Positions 25,775-35,012 of a stretch of 39,083 nt of DNA are shown piece after piece. The translations under genes were made by a program, and so were the position numbers. The notes under the pieces were generated by a model that searched no databases, was not told where the DNA came from, and worked only from the letters and a program-made list of their open reading frames with translations. Positions within the stretch are counted from its first letter, which is position 1, and each line of letters begins with the position of its first letter. The stretch comes from Bianquea renquensis. GTDB lineage: Bacteria > Bacillota > Clostridia > Lachnospirales > Bianqueaceae. Where the stretch lies: assembly GCF_014384895.1 (NCBI RefSeq), contig NZ_JACRSQ010000029.1, positions 1 to 39,083 on the forward strand. Direction: 5' to 3'.

Positions 25775-26457
25775 TGAGCAGCCTCAGCAGAAACCATACG
25801 TTAAAAATTGACCCGCGAACGGAATTGCTTTTGCTGGTGATGGCGAATGTGGTGGCCTTCACGCAGCATTCAGTATGGGTTGAAATTACATGGGTTGTTT
25901 TGCTGCTCCTGCTGATTATTGTCTGCGGCTGTAAAAAGGCCGCGGGCAAATTAGCAGTGGCGTTTGGAATTTTCCTGTTCCTCCAATACTATGTTTTCCC
26001 TAACGGACCGAAAATGATAGCCAGCAGTTTTACAATCATTGTCTCCTATGCGAGAAAGATTTTTCCCTGCCTGATTGTTGGAACACTGATATTGCAGAAA
26101 ACCCCTGTAAGGGAATTCATGGTGAGTCTTCGCAAATGTCATATTCCACAAGGGCTGATTATCCCGCTTTCAGTCACGATTCGTTATTTCCCGGCGCTGA
26201 AAGAGGAAGTAGGATATATAAGAGACGCCATGAAGCTGCGCGATATTCACGGGGCAGAAAAAATAGAATGTCTGCTCGTTCCAATCATGATCTCAGCCGC
26301 GACAACCGCAGAAGAATTATCCGCCGCCGCAGTCACAAGAGGAATTGAAAACCCGGCGCAAAAGACAAGCATGATCGATATGAAGTTTGGGGTGCAGGAT
26401 TTTGTATGCCTGGCGCTCGGTGCGGTGTTCTGTGTTATTTCGATTGCGGTTGGATAG
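25774..26457 (+). CDS. ecfT: ECF transporter transmembrane T component (EcfT/CbiQ family)
   Basis: 227 residues. It starts at ATG 25774, overlapping the previous stop (TAATG). N-terminal signature IDPRTELLLLVMANVVAF is typical of EcfT. Membrane spans follow, and then the cytoplasmic coupling helices with RDAMKLRDIH and SAAAVTRGI, the two Arg-containing motifs that touch the ATPases. It couples ATP hydrolysis to toppling of the S component. The ATPase gene follows at 13 bp. The dedicated S-T-A gene order marks a group I ECF transporter. Confidence 0.9.
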   Translation: MSSLSRNHTLKIDPRTELLLLVMANVVAFTQHSVWVEITWVVLLLLLIIVCGCKKAAGKLAVAFGIFLFLQYYVFPNGPKMIASSFTIIVSYARKIFPCLIVGTLILQKTPVREFMVSLRKCHIPQGLIIPLSVTIRYFPALKEEVGYIRDAMKLRDIHGAEKIECLLVPIMISAATTAEELSAAAVTRGIENPAQKTSMIDMKFGVQDFVCLALGAVFCVISIAVG

Positions 26458-26470
26458 GGGGGCGCGACCT

Positions 26471-27895
26471 GTGATAGATATAAAAGATGTTTCATTTGAA
26501 TATGGAAAAGAACAAGGGACGCTCTCCCGCATTGATTTAGAGATCAGACAGGGGGAATGTGTGCTCCTCTGCGGTGAAAGCGGGTGTGGCAAGACAACCA
26601 TTACAAAGCTGATTAACGGCCTAATTCCCCACTTTGTTGAAGGCGGTACATTGTCAGGGGCAACTTTCGTAAACGGAATGGAAGTTGCAAAGACGGAGAT
26701 GTATCACCTGGCAGAACAGGTCGGTTCCGTGTTTCAAAATCCAAAATCGCAGTTTTTCAATATTGACTCTGACAGCGAGGTTACGTTTGGATTGGAAAAT
26801 GCAGGCGCTGCCCCGTCGGAGATCAGAGAGCGATTTGAAGCCACGGTTTCAGCTTTGAGCATTCAACCGCTCCTTGGGCGGAATATTTTCTCCATGTCGG
26901 GCGGAGAAAAGCAGAGCCTTGCCTTTGCGAGCGTTTATGCTATGAATCCTTCTGTCTTTGTTTTGGACGAGCCGACGGCCAATCTGGATGCGGAGGCTAT
27001 CGACATTTTGCGCCAGCAGATGATTCGAATCAAAAAAGAAGGCCGGACAGTCATTGTGGCCGAGCATCGGATTTATTTCCTGATGGATTTAATAGACCGG
27101 GCCATATTCATCCAAAACGGAAAGATAGCCCAGATTTTTACCAGAGAGGAATTTCATAAAATTTCGGAAAACCAGCGGATCCGTATGGGACTGCGGAGCC
27201 TGGTGTATCCTACGCTGAAACTGCCTCATGCTGATCCGCCCGGCGCAAAGGTGGGGCTCTCCGTAGAAAATCTTGCCTGCACCATTGATAAGCAGACTGT
27301 ATTTGGCGGAATCAATTTTTCTGCGGTCCCCGGAGAGGTTCTCGGAATCATTGGGCATAATGGAGCCGGAAAAACGACGCTGATCCGCTGCCTGTGTGGG
27401 CTGCTGAAAGAATCCCATGGAACGGTTCAGCTCGATGGAAAGGCCGTGAATGTGAAGCGGAGAAACAAAGCGAGTTTCTGCGTTATGCAGGATGTGAACC
27501 ACCAGCTTTTTTCAGACAGCGTCTGGAATGAGTGTGAAGTATCCAAGCCGGACTGCCCGGCGGAGCGCATAGAAAAAATCCTGGAAACCTTTGAACTGCT
27601 GAGCTTCAAGGATCGCCATCCCATGGCCTTATCAGGCGGACAGAAGCAGCGGCTAGCCGTGGCAACTGCGATTCTGTCAAGCAAATATCTCCTGGTGTTT
27701 GACGAGCCCACCAGCGGCCTTGATTATCGCCGTATGCTGGAAGTCAGTGATATGATTAAAAATTTGAAATCGGAAAACAGAGTGATTCTCATTGTCTCTC
27801 ATGATTTTGAGTTTTTGAACCGCACTTGTGATAAAATATTTGGTATGGAGGGATGCTCCGCAGAAAGGAGGAAATCATGTGTCGGAAATATTTGA
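26471..27895 (+). CDS. ECF transporter ATPase, two ATPase domains fused (EcfA1-EcfA2 type)
   Basis: 474 residues from GTG 26471 (MIDIKDVSFEYG), preceded by a G-rich site. The frame stays open further upstream, but the homologous start and the spacing favour this GTG. First domain: Walker A GESGCGKTT (about 35), signature MSGGEKQS (about 142), Walker B VLDEPTANLD (about 164). Second domain: Walker A GHNGAGKTT (about 295), LSGGQKQR (about 387) and VFDEPTSGLD (about 408). It supplies both ATPases of the ECF module in one chain. The last 17 bp overlap the AraC regulator gene. Confidence 0.9.
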   Translation: MIDIKDVSFEYGKEQGTLSRIDLEIRQGECVLLCGESGCGKTTITKLINGLIPHFVEGGTLSGATFVNGMEVAKTEMYHLAEQVGSVFQNPKSQFFNIDSDSEVTFGLENAGAAPSEIRERFEATVSALSIQPLLGRNIFSMSGGEKQSLAFASVYAMNPSVFVLDEPTANLDAEAIDILRQQMIRIKKEGRTVIVAEHRIYFLMDLIDRAIFIQNGKIAQIFTREEFHKISENQRIRMGLRSLVYPTLKLPHADPPGAKVGLSVENLACTIDKQTVFGGINFSAVPGEVLGIIGHNGAGKTTLIRCLCGLLKESHGTVQLDGKAVNVKRRNKASFCVMQDVNHQLFSDSVWNECEVSKPDCPAERIEKILETFELLSFKDRHPMALSGGQKQRLAVATAILSSKYLLVFDEPTSGLDYRRMLEVSDMIKNLKSENRVILIVSHDFEFLNRTCDKIFGMEGCSAERRKSCVGNI

Positions 27896-28838
27896 GCAGA
27901 TCGATTGCGGTGTTAATGTACAAAGTATAATCGAAACCGATGATTGCCGGGTTATGCGTCTAAGCGACAGTTCCGGCGATGGAACCATGACACTTTACCA
28001 GGTGTTTCCAGGCGTATTTCTTATGTATAACGATTTTCATATGAAGCAGTGCGTATCCGGTTTTCAGACGGATCTGGAACTTTTGTGTATCGATCACTGC
28101 CGGGAGGGGCGGATTGAACAGGAGGCCGGTAAAGGCGCATATAGCTATTTGGCGGCTGGGGATTTGCGTGTGGACCGGCGTATCAATCACAGCGGACAGG
28201 TAACATTTCCTCTCTGCCATTATCACGGAATCTCCATTGGTTTTCATATGAAGGTTGCGGCCAAAGAGATCCCGGCATACATGAAAGGCTTCTCCATTGA
28301 TCTCTATGAATTACAGAAAAAATACTGCAGTGACCCGATTCCCTTTGTGATTCCCGGTGAGCCGGCAATCGAGCATATTTTTTCGGAACTTTATACTGTA
28401 CCGCTCAAAATCAAGAAAGAGTATTTCAGAATCAAGGTTCTGGAATTACTGCTTTACTTAGATGCGCTGGAATTATCCGGGCATACAGAGGAACGGCCAT
28501 ATTTCTTTAAAGGGCAGGTGGAAAAGATTAAGGCGATTCAGGCATTTCTGACAGAGGATTTGACGAAAACCTATACGCTGGAGGAGCTTTCGGAGCGGTT
28601 CGATATTGCATTGACGCCGCTGAAAAATTGTTTCAAAGCGGTATATGGCACCCCGATTTTTACGTATATGAGAACATACCGCATGAACTATGCCGCCGCT
28701 TTGCTGAAATCTGACAAAAATATGAAAGTGGCGGAAATCGCCGGGATAGTTGGTTATGACAGCCCCAGCAAATTTGCGTCTGCCTTTCATCAGGTTATGG
28801 GAAAAACACCGCTGGAATACCGAAAGTCATTTGTCTGA
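27879..28838 (+). CDS. AraC-family transcriptional regulator
   Basis: 319 residues from GTG 27879, which lies 7 nt after AAAGGAGG and overlaps the ATPase gene by 17 bp, so it belongs to the ECF operon. The C-terminal 100 residues carry the two helix-turn-helix units of AraC proteins: TYTLEELSERFDIALTPLKNCFKAVYG and MKVAEIAGIVGYDSPSKFASAFHQVMGKTPLEYRK. The N-terminal part would sense a ligand. AraC proteins of this type beside ECF/YbtPQ-like cassettes probably activate their own transport genes in response to the transported compound; this is inference from position. Confidence 0.9.
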   Translation: MSEIFEQIDCGVNVQSIIETDDCRVMRLSDSSGDGTMTLYQVFPGVFLMYNDFHMKQCVSGFQTDLELLCIDHCREGRIEQEAGKGAYSYLAAGDLRVDRRINHSGQVTFPLCHYHGISIGFHMKVAAKEIPAYMKGFSIDLYELQKKYCSDPIPFVIPGEPAIEHIFSELYTVPLKIKKEYFRIKVLELLLYLDALELSGHTEERPYFFKGQVEKIKAIQAFLTEDLTKTYTLEELSERFDIALTPLKNCFKAVYGTPIFTYMRTYRMNYAAALLKSDKNMKVAEIAGIVGYDSPSKFASAFHQVMGKTPLEYRKSFV

Positions 28839-28918
28839 CGCTGGCGGAGTTTGGCGGCCTGCTTTTTTCGGCTGGATGGCCGTTTTGCTGGCTAAAAAAA
28901 TAAGAGAGGTGAACTGTT

Positions 28919-30751
28919 ATGAAACAACAAAAAGAGAGTTGGATTACAATTTTGTTTTCCTTTGCCGCTCCTTGCAAGGGGAAAATGACCATCTCTGTTT
29001 TTAGCGCAATTGTCAGCGTTGCCGGGGGGTTCATACCGTTTTGGGCTGTATATAAAATCCTGCTCGCGTTTATCAATCAGACGGTGACGATGAGCGATAT
29101 TGTATTTTGGTGCTTGGTAGGAGGAGCGGGTTATCTGATACGGATAGTCTGCTTCGGTATTTCTACGATTCTGGCCCATATTTCTGCCTATACGATTTTG
29201 GAGGGCATTCGGCTAAAGATTGCGAACCGTCTGATGAAAGCTCCGCTGGGAGAAGTGATGGGGCGGAGGATCGGCTATCTGAAAAACATTATTGTGGATA
29301 AAGTTGAGGAAGTAGAGCCACCTTTGGCACATATGATCCCGGAATTGCTATCCAACCTTTTGCTGCCGGTTGCCATTTTTATTTGGCTGCTGGCAATTGA
29401 TTGGCGTATGGGATTAGCCGTGCTAATCGCTCCGCTGCTGGCCATGATCCCTATGTTCTTTCTTATGAGGAATTATAGTAGTCAGTATGCTGCTTATATG
29501 GATGCAAGTGACCATGTCAACAGTGTCATAATTGAATATGTAGAGGGAATCGAAGTTGTAAAAGCTTTCAATCAAAGCACCAGCTCCTATGAGAAATTTG
29601 TTGGCGCTGTTCGGTCTTTCAAGGATTTTACCCTGGCATGGTTTAAGAGTACATGGAAAACCATGAATCTTATGATGGCGATTCTGCCTACAACGCTCCT
29701 TGGGGTTCTGCCCGTTGGCCTTTTGCTGGTGCAGAGTGGAAGCATTTCCCCGGCGGAACTTGCTATGGGAGTCATTCTTTCTCTTAGCATTGTCGGGCCA
29801 CTGATGAAGGCGACGACTTTCATCAATGAAGCAAAGTCTATGGAATTTTCGGTAGAAGCGGCGAATGAGCTTCTGAATCTGCCGGTGCTGCCGGATTCAG
29901 GCAAAGAGGTTTCCATCGCGCACCATGACATTGTCTTGGAGCATGTGACCTTTTCTTATGACGGTTCCAAACAGAACGATGTACTGCGAGGCGTCAGCCT
30001 GAAAATGTCGGAGGGCAGTTTTACCGCTCTCGTTGGCCCCTCCGGCGGCGGAAAATCAACAGTTGCCCGCCTGATTGCCAGATTCTGGGATGTGACTGGC
30101 GGTAGCATTGCCATCGGCGGATATAACATCAAGGAATTGTCTATCCGTCAGCTTTCCGAGTTGATCAGCTTCGTGACACAGGACAATTTTCTGTTTAACT
30201 GCTCCCTGAAAGAAAACATCCGATTGGGAAATCCAAACGCTACAGACGAAGAAGTCTATGCGGCTGCAAAGGCGGCGTGCTGCGATGAATTTATTGCCCG
30301 TCTGGAGAAGGGCTACGATACGCCTGCCGGCGACGCCGGAAGGCGGTTGTCCGGTGGGGAAAAGCAGAGGATTGCCATTGCGAGAGCAATCCTTAAAAAT
30401 GCCCCGATTGTGATTTTGGACGAGGCCACGGCCTTCACCGACCCGCAGAACGAAGATAAAATTCAGAAGTCCATCATGGCGCTCTCAAAAGGAAAGACTC
30501 TGCTTGTGATCGCACACCGGCTTTCCACCATTCAAAATGCCAATCAGATTGCCGTGTTAAAGAAAGGCCAGATCGTAGATTGCGGAAAGCAGCAAGAGCT
30601 GTTAAACCGTTGTCCGCTTTATGCGGATATGTGGAAAGCGCATGTCGGTGCGAAAAACTGGTCTGTAGGTGAGATCCCGCAAGTGGATACCGCTGTGCCG
30701 CCGCAGATGCGGCAGACAGAGGAAAAGAAGGAGGTCGCTGTCAATGTTTAA
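28919..30751 (+). CDS. ABC exporter-type half-transporter (YbtP-like), first gene of rightward pair
   Basis: 610 residues. ATG 28919 follows GAGAGGTGAA. Exporter-type membrane domain, then Walker A GPSGGGKST (about 372), LSGGEKQR (about 476), ILDEATAFTDPQNE (about 500) and IAHRLST. DEATAFTDP matches DEATAFADP of the leftward gene at 22968-24770, so the two are paralogues. A C-terminal tail of about 30 residues extends past the ATPase. Its stop overlaps the start of the next gene by 8 bp. It lies 80 bp after the AraC gene, with no promoter that I can see between, so it is probably in the same transcript. Confidence 0.88.
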   Translation: MKQQKESWITILFSFAAPCKGKMTISVFSAIVSVAGGFIPFWAVYKILLAFINQTVTMSDIVFWCLVGGAGYLIRIVCFGISTILAHISAYTILEGIRLKIANRLMKAPLGEVMGRRIGYLKNIIVDKVEEVEPPLAHMIPELLSNLLLPVAIFIWLLAIDWRMGLAVLIAPLLAMIPMFFLMRNYSSQYAAYMDASDHVNSVIIEYVEGIEVVKAFNQSTSSYEKFVGAVRSFKDFTLAWFKSTWKTMNLMMAILPTTLLGVLPVGLLLVQSGSISPAELAMGVILSLSIVGPLMKATTFINEAKSMEFSVEAANELLNLPVLPDSGKEVSIAHHDIVLEHVTFSYDGSKQNDVLRGVSLKMSEGSFTALVGPSGGGKSTVARLIARFWDVTGGSIAIGGYNIKELSIRQLSELISFVTQDNFLFNCSLKENIRLGNPNATDEEVYAAAKAACCDEFIARLEKGYDTPAGDAGRRLSGGEKQRIAIARAILKNAPIVILDEATAFTDPQNEDKIQKSIMALSKGKTLLVIAHRLSTIQNANQIAVLKKGQIVDCGKQQELLNRCPLYADMWKAHVGAKNWSVGEIPQVDTAVPPQMRQTEEKKEVAVNV

Positions 30752-32504
30752 GTCTATGAAACGGATTATCCGGTGGGCCGGAAAACAGAAAGGACGTCTC
30801 TACCTTGGGTCTGTCTTTTCCTTCTTTAGCAGCCTGGCTACAGCAATTCCCATGATGGCGGCCGCCTATGCTCTTGATACAGTAATACGGGCATATTGGG
30901 CAGGTAGCAGCATAGAAAGCTCCCTGATCTGGCAGTTGCTCTGGGTTATCATGGGCTCGATTGCACTTAATTTCCTGCTTTCTTACCTGCGGGCAGTTTT
31001 ACAGGAAAGTATCGGCTATGAGGTAGCCGCTGGGCAGCGCATCCATCTTGGAGATGTGCTGAAAAGGGTTCCTCTTGGCTATTTCTCGCAAAACAGTGTG
31101 GGGGATATTCTGACCGGCATTACCACGGAATTGTCTACTCTTGAATTGCAGGGCATGAAGCTGGTGGATGTTATCATCAACGGCTATGCAAAGTTTATTG
31201 CCATTGTTCTCTGCCTTGTCTATTTTAGTCCAACCGCGGCCTTGATTTCTGTTGTAGGTGTTATTCTCTCCGCTCTGGCCTTACAGGGAATCAGCAGGCA
31301 CAGCGCGAATACTGCTGCCACAACACATCGAGCAATGGAGGATATGTCCGGTGCAGCGATTGAATATATCAGGGGGTTGTCCATCGTAAAATCTTTCGGC
31401 CGGGAAGGCGCTTCTATTGCGAGTTTCCAGAGAGCCAGCAAAGATTTGAAAGACATCCATATCAAAGTGGAAAAGGGCTACACACCGTGTAACTGTCTGC
31501 ACCTGCTTGCTTTGAAAGTAGCGTCAATCGGGATTGTCTTTATCTGCTCATGGCAAGCGCTGCAGGGGCAAATGAGCATGGCTGACTTCCTTATGTTCGT
31601 GCTGTTTTCCTTTGTGCTCTTCGGCAGTGTTGAGAATATGAACGAAGCTGCACACATGTTAGGTGTCGTTGATTCTGCAATGAACAAACTGGAGGCTCTG
31701 GAAAATGCAGAATACATCGATCAGGACGGAAAAGACATTACCCTCGCTTCGTATGACATCGAGTTTCAGAATGTGTCCTTTGGCTATGGGGAACGGATTG
31801 TGCTGCATGATTTGAATTTTACGATTCCGCAAAATACCACAACGGCCATTGTCGGCCCCTCAGGGAGCGGGAAATCTACTTTGTGCAATCTGATAGCTCG
31901 TTTCTATGACGTCAGTGATGGAGCAATCACCCTGGGCGGAACCGATATTCGGAAGTTTACTTGTGACAGCCTGTTACAGAATATCAGTATGGTATTCCAG
32001 GATGTATACCTGTTCCGGGATACGATTAAGAACAATATTAAATTTGGAAGTCCTGACGCAACAGACGGGCAGATCGTTGCCGCCGCAAGAAAAGCCCGCT
32101 GCCACGATTTCATTATGGATCTGCCAGATGGATACAACACCGTGACCGGCGAAGGCGGTTCTTCCCTCTCCGGTGGGGAAAAGCAGAGGATTTCCATTGC
32201 CAGGGCTATGCTGAAGGATGCTCCTATTGTCATTCTGGACGAGGCAACGGCAAGTATTGATCCGGAAAATGAGCATTTAATTCAGGAGGCCATTTCTGAG
32301 TTGACACACGGCAAAACCATCATAACCATTGCCCACAGGCTGGCAACCATTGAGAATGCAGATCAGATCCTTGTCATTGACGGGGGAACGGTAGTCCAGA
32401 AAGGAACCCACAGAGAACTGCTGGCACAGGAGGGAACCTACAGGGAATTTATTAAAGTTCGGGAGAAGGCCGAAGGCTGGCGGATCGAACACGCGGAAAG
32501 ATAG
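30744..32504 (+). CDS. ABC exporter-type half-transporter (YbtQ-like), second gene of rightward pair
   Basis: 586 residues from ATG 30744, preceded by GAAGGAGGTCG; the frame is open 75 bp further upstream, but that extension is an Arg-rich artefact. The membrane domain carries VPLGYFSQNSVGDILTGITTE, equivalent to LGYFGKRDLADLTETL in the leftward partner. ATPase: Walker A GPSGSGKST (about 370), LSGGEKQR (about 475), ILDEATASIDPENE (about 499) and IAHR. It forms a heterodimer with the preceding protein. The substrate is probably related to that of the ECF importer in the same operon, but this cannot be read from sequence. Confidence 0.88.
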   Translation: MFKSMKRIIRWAGKQKGRLYLGSVFSFFSSLATAIPMMAAAYALDTVIRAYWAGSSIESSLIWQLLWVIMGSIALNFLLSYLRAVLQESIGYEVAAGQRIHLGDVLKRVPLGYFSQNSVGDILTGITTELSTLELQGMKLVDVIINGYAKFIAIVLCLVYFSPTAALISVVGVILSALALQGISRHSANTAATTHRAMEDMSGAAIEYIRGLSIVKSFGREGASIASFQRASKDLKDIHIKVEKGYTPCNCLHLLALKVASIGIVFICSWQALQGQMSMADFLMFVLFSFVLFGSVENMNEAAHMLGVVDSAMNKLEALENAEYIDQDGKDITLASYDIEFQNVSFGYGERIVLHDLNFTIPQNTTTAIVGPSGSGKSTLCNLIARFYDVSDGAITLGGTDIRKFTCDSLLQNISMVFQDVYLFRDTIKNNIKFGSPDATDGQIVAAARKARCHDFIMDLPDGYNTVTGEGGSSLSGGEKQRISIARAMLKDAPIVILDEATASIDPENEHLIQEAISELTHGKTIITIAHRLATIENADQILVIDGGTVVQKGTHRELLAQEGTYREFIKVREKAEGWRIEHAER

Positions 32505-32517
32505 TGAGAGATGAATA

Positions 32518-32546
32518 TTGCTTTCGGAGCATATGTCGGCTATAAT
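32518..32546 (+). promoter_or_regulatory. Promoter for the LysR regulator
   Basis: TTGCTT (32518-32523), a 17-nt spacer, then TATAAT (32541-32546), 32 bp before the ATG. It lets the regulator be expressed apart from the transporter genes. Confidence 0.6.
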
Positions 32547-32577
32547 AATAAAAACTATATGTGCAGGAGGTACCACA

Positions 32578-33468
32578 ATGGAAATACGGGTGCTGCGCTA
32601 TTTCTTAGCAGTCGTTCGAGAGGAAGGAATTAACCGTGCAGCAGAAGCCTTACATATTACTCAGCCGACGCTTAGCCGCCAGCTATCACAGTTGGAGGAT
32701 GAAGTTGGTGTCAAGTTGTTTCACAGAGGTGCAAAAAAGATTACGTTAACAAACGAGGGAATCTTACTGCGGCGGCGGGCAGAGGAGATTTTGTCTCTGG
32801 TCGACCGGACAGAAAGAGAACTGATTGAGCAGGACGAGCTTGTGGAGGGCAGAATTGTGATTGGCGGCGGAGAACTGGCAGCGATGCAGGTGTTGCCCGA
32901 AATCATTGAAGATTACCGTGAAAAGTACCCGCTTGTCACCTTCGACATTTTTACAGGAAATGCCGATCTGGTGAAGGAACGGATGGAAAAAGGTCTGATT
33001 GATATTGGCGTCTTGCTGGAGCCGGTTGATATAGAAAAGTTTGAGTTTATTCGTCTGAGAGGAAAAGAACAGTGGGTAGTCTTAATGCGCCCGGATGATC
33101 CGCTTGCGGAGAAGGAAACTGTGAGCGCAAAAGACTTAGAGAATGTGCCGCTCATTCTTCCGAGTCGAACAAATGTGCAGAACGAACTATCCAACTGGTT
33201 CGGAGATTCCTTTCAGGAAAAACAGGTTCTCTTTACCAGCAATTTAGCCACAAACAGTGCCCTTATGGTTCAGAGGGGTTTGGCCTATTCCCTTGTGATT
33301 GAAGGCTCCATACCCTTTTGGGATAGGGGGAAAATCACCTATCGACCTTTATGCCCAGAACTTACGGCGAACAGTGTATTGGCGTGGAAAAAACAGCAGC
33401 CGTTCAGTATAGCGGCGACGAAATTCATAGAGCACTTAAAATGCTTTTTAGGCATAAATAAGGTGTAA
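32578..33468 (+). CDS. LysR-family transcriptional regulator
   Basis: 296 residues, standard LysR length. ATG 32578 follows GCAGGAGGTACC; upstream in-frame ATGs lie in the promoter and are rejected. N-terminal winged helix: LRYFLAVVREEGINRAAEAL and ITQPTLSRQLSQLEDEVGVKLFHR, followed by a periplasmic-binding-like effector domain. It is encoded in the same direction as the transporter genes, not divergent from a target as is usual, so its target is uncertain. Autorepression and control of the upstream pair are both possible. Confidence 0.93.
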   Translation: MEIRVLRYFLAVVREEGINRAAEALHITQPTLSRQLSQLEDEVGVKLFHRGAKKITLTNEGILLRRRAEEILSLVDRTERELIEQDELVEGRIVIGGGELAAMQVLPEIIEDYREKYPLVTFDIFTGNADLVKERMEKGLIDIGVLLEPVDIEKFEFIRLRGKEQWVVLMRPDDPLAEKETVSAKDLENVPLILPSRTNVQNELSNWFGDSFQEKQVLFTSNLATNSALMVQRGLAYSLVIEGSIPFWDRGKITYRPLCPELTANSVLAWKKQQPFSIAATKFIEHLKCFLGINKV

Positions 33469-33478
33469 AACCAAGTAT

Positions 33479-33529
33479 TTGATATAATCTGTTGCCTCGC
33501 TTATAATGTAGGTGTAGACCTCTACACCT
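33479..33529 (+). promoter_or_regulatory. Orphan promoter with a perfect 20-bp operator
   Basis: TTGATA (33479-33484), 17 nt, TATAAT (33502-33507), then AGGTGTAGACCTCTACACCT (33510-33529), an exact palindrome sitting on the start point. The TGTA/TACA halves recall BlaI/MecI and CopY operators. No gene starts in the next 200 bp; 33530-33650 holds no convincing frame on either strand. It looks like the front end of a lost repressor operon, or a distant second promoter for the HipA-like gene. Confidence 0.6.
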
Positions 33530-33650
33530 GATTGCCCGAACATTTTCGGCAGCAGTTATCACAGTGCTTTGCTTCCATAAGAAAAACGATGTGATCGATC
33601 CCTTTTCCGGTGCGCTTAGGAATGGGGTGCGGGCCGCAGGCGATGCGCTG

Positions 33651-33680
33651 TTGACAAAAGGGGTTAAATTGGGGTATAAT
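33651..33680 (+). promoter_or_regulatory. Consensus promoter for the HipA-like gene
   Basis: TTGACA (33651-33656), an 18-nt spacer, then TATAAT (33675-33680). Both hexamers are perfect sigma-A consensus, about 65 bp before the start codon. Confidence 0.8.
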
Positions 33681-33745
33681 GCCCTTTAGAACGCCTGAAA
33701 GCAAAGCCGTCTGGAAAAAGTGACAAGAAAAATGGGGTGAACAGT

Positions 33746-34987
33746 TTGAAATGCACCTTGATGCATAAACGAACCAAAGTGGCGGAAATGGAATTGGACG
33801 ACGCCACCGGATACATCCAGAAAATCGGCGCGGTGTATGCGCCGGAGCATCTGCCGGTCGGCGTCCCGGTACGCAGAGGCGCAACCGACCGTGCGGCGCT
33901 GAACGAGTGGTGGACGGACCGTTCTATCCCCACCAGCCGGTCCGGTGTGCGCGAAGCACTGGAAATGCTGGAAATCAACAGTCCCAAAATGCTGCTGGTA
34001 CGCTGCTATGGACTGAGTTTGTCAGACCAATATTGGATTTGTCCCGAAGGCTCCGACCTGACCTGGGACAGGATCAACTTCTTCGGGAACGATTTTTCAG
34101 AAGATATCGGTGATGTCCTGTTCGGCGCGGATAAAAAGGCAGACGGACTAGACTTCTCTTCTCCGGACAATACTTCCGACGGCAACTTGAAAAAGCGCTG
34201 GAAGATCATAAACGGAAAGCGTTGCCTGGTAAAAGGCGGCAGCAACCCGTTCCGCCAGCAGCCCTTCAATGAGGCCATCGCCGCTGGGATCATGGAGCGT
34301 CTCGATATTCCCCATGTGCCGTACACGGTAACCTGGAACAAGGGTGCGCCCTACAGCGTGTGCGAGGATTTCGTGACAGAAAACACCGAACTGGTTTCCG
34401 CCTGGCGCATCCTGAAAACGCAAAAAAAGGACAACAGCACCTCAATGTACCAGCATTTTATAAATTGCTGCGAGGCGCTCGGCATTCAAGGAACGGTTCC
34501 GTTCCTCGACCGCATGATGGTGCTGGACTATATCATCGCCAACGAAGACCGGCATTTCAACAACTTCGGTGTGCTGCGGGACGCTGAAACGCTTCACTGG
34601 CTGGGCTTCGCCCCCATTTATGACAGCGGATCCTCTCTGGGCTATGACAAGACGTCTGCACAGATACGTTCAGAAAAAGAGGTGATCTGCAAGCCGTTCA
34701 AAAACCATCATGCGGAGCAGTTAAAGCTGGTATCCGACTTCCGCTGGATCAATTTTGACAGGCTAGCGGATGGAAAGGAACTGATCGCGAGCGTCCTGTC
34801 CGCAGACGGCGCGGAGGAATTTATCGATGAAAGCCGAATTTCCGCCATCGCCGCAGTAACGGCCAAACGGATACAGACGCTTCGTGATATTGCACTGCAG
34901 CACATGCCGTCCCCAGTGGAGATTACCACAGAGGATGATGTGGAAGAAGATATTGCCGAAGACTATACCCCGAAAATGGAAATGTAA
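33746..34987 (+). CDS. HipA-fold protein kinase-like protein
   Basis: About 413 residues. HipA/CtkA-like kinase features: a nucleotide-binding Lys in KRCLVKGG (about 160), the catalytic loop YIIANEDRHFNNFGVLRD (about 264) and a metal-binding YDSGSSL (about 291). The acidic C-terminus (TEDDVEEDIAEDYTP) is unusual. Start: TTG 33746 (MKCTLMHKRTKVAEMELD) is 8 nt after GGGG and matches how such proteins normally begin; in-frame GTG 33737 lies inside that G-rich site. HipA kinases phosphorylate proteins such as tRNA synthetases and usually pair with a HipB antitoxin, but no HipB-like gene is adjacent. Toxin activity is therefore not certain. Confidence 0.78.
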   Translation: MKCTLMHKRTKVAEMELDDATGYIQKIGAVYAPEHLPVGVPVRRGATDRAALNEWWTDRSIPTSRSGVREALEMLEINSPKMLLVRCYGLSLSDQYWICPEGSDLTWDRINFFGNDFSEDIGDVLFGADKKADGLDFSSPDNTSDGNLKKRWKIINGKRCLVKGGSNPFRQQPFNEAIAAGIMERLDIPHVPYTVTWNKGAPYSVCEDFVTENTELVSAWRILKTQKKDNSTSMYQHFINCCEALGIQGTVPFLDRMMVLDYIIANEDRHFNNFGVLRDAETLHWLGFAPIYDSGSSLGYDKTSAQIRSEKEVICKPFKNHHAEQLKLVSDFRWINFDRLADGKELIASVLSADGAEEFIDESRISAIAAVTAKRIQTLRDIALQHMPSPVEITTEDDVEEDIAEDYTPKMEM

Positions 34988-35012
34988 AACTGAATGAAAC
35001 AAATAGAGCAGT

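Noticed and set aside
33522..33884. Minus-strand frame with a Cys/His-rich end across 33522-33884
   Set aside because: It overlaps two strong plus-strand promoters and the HipA-like gene start, and most of it is clearly a shadow.
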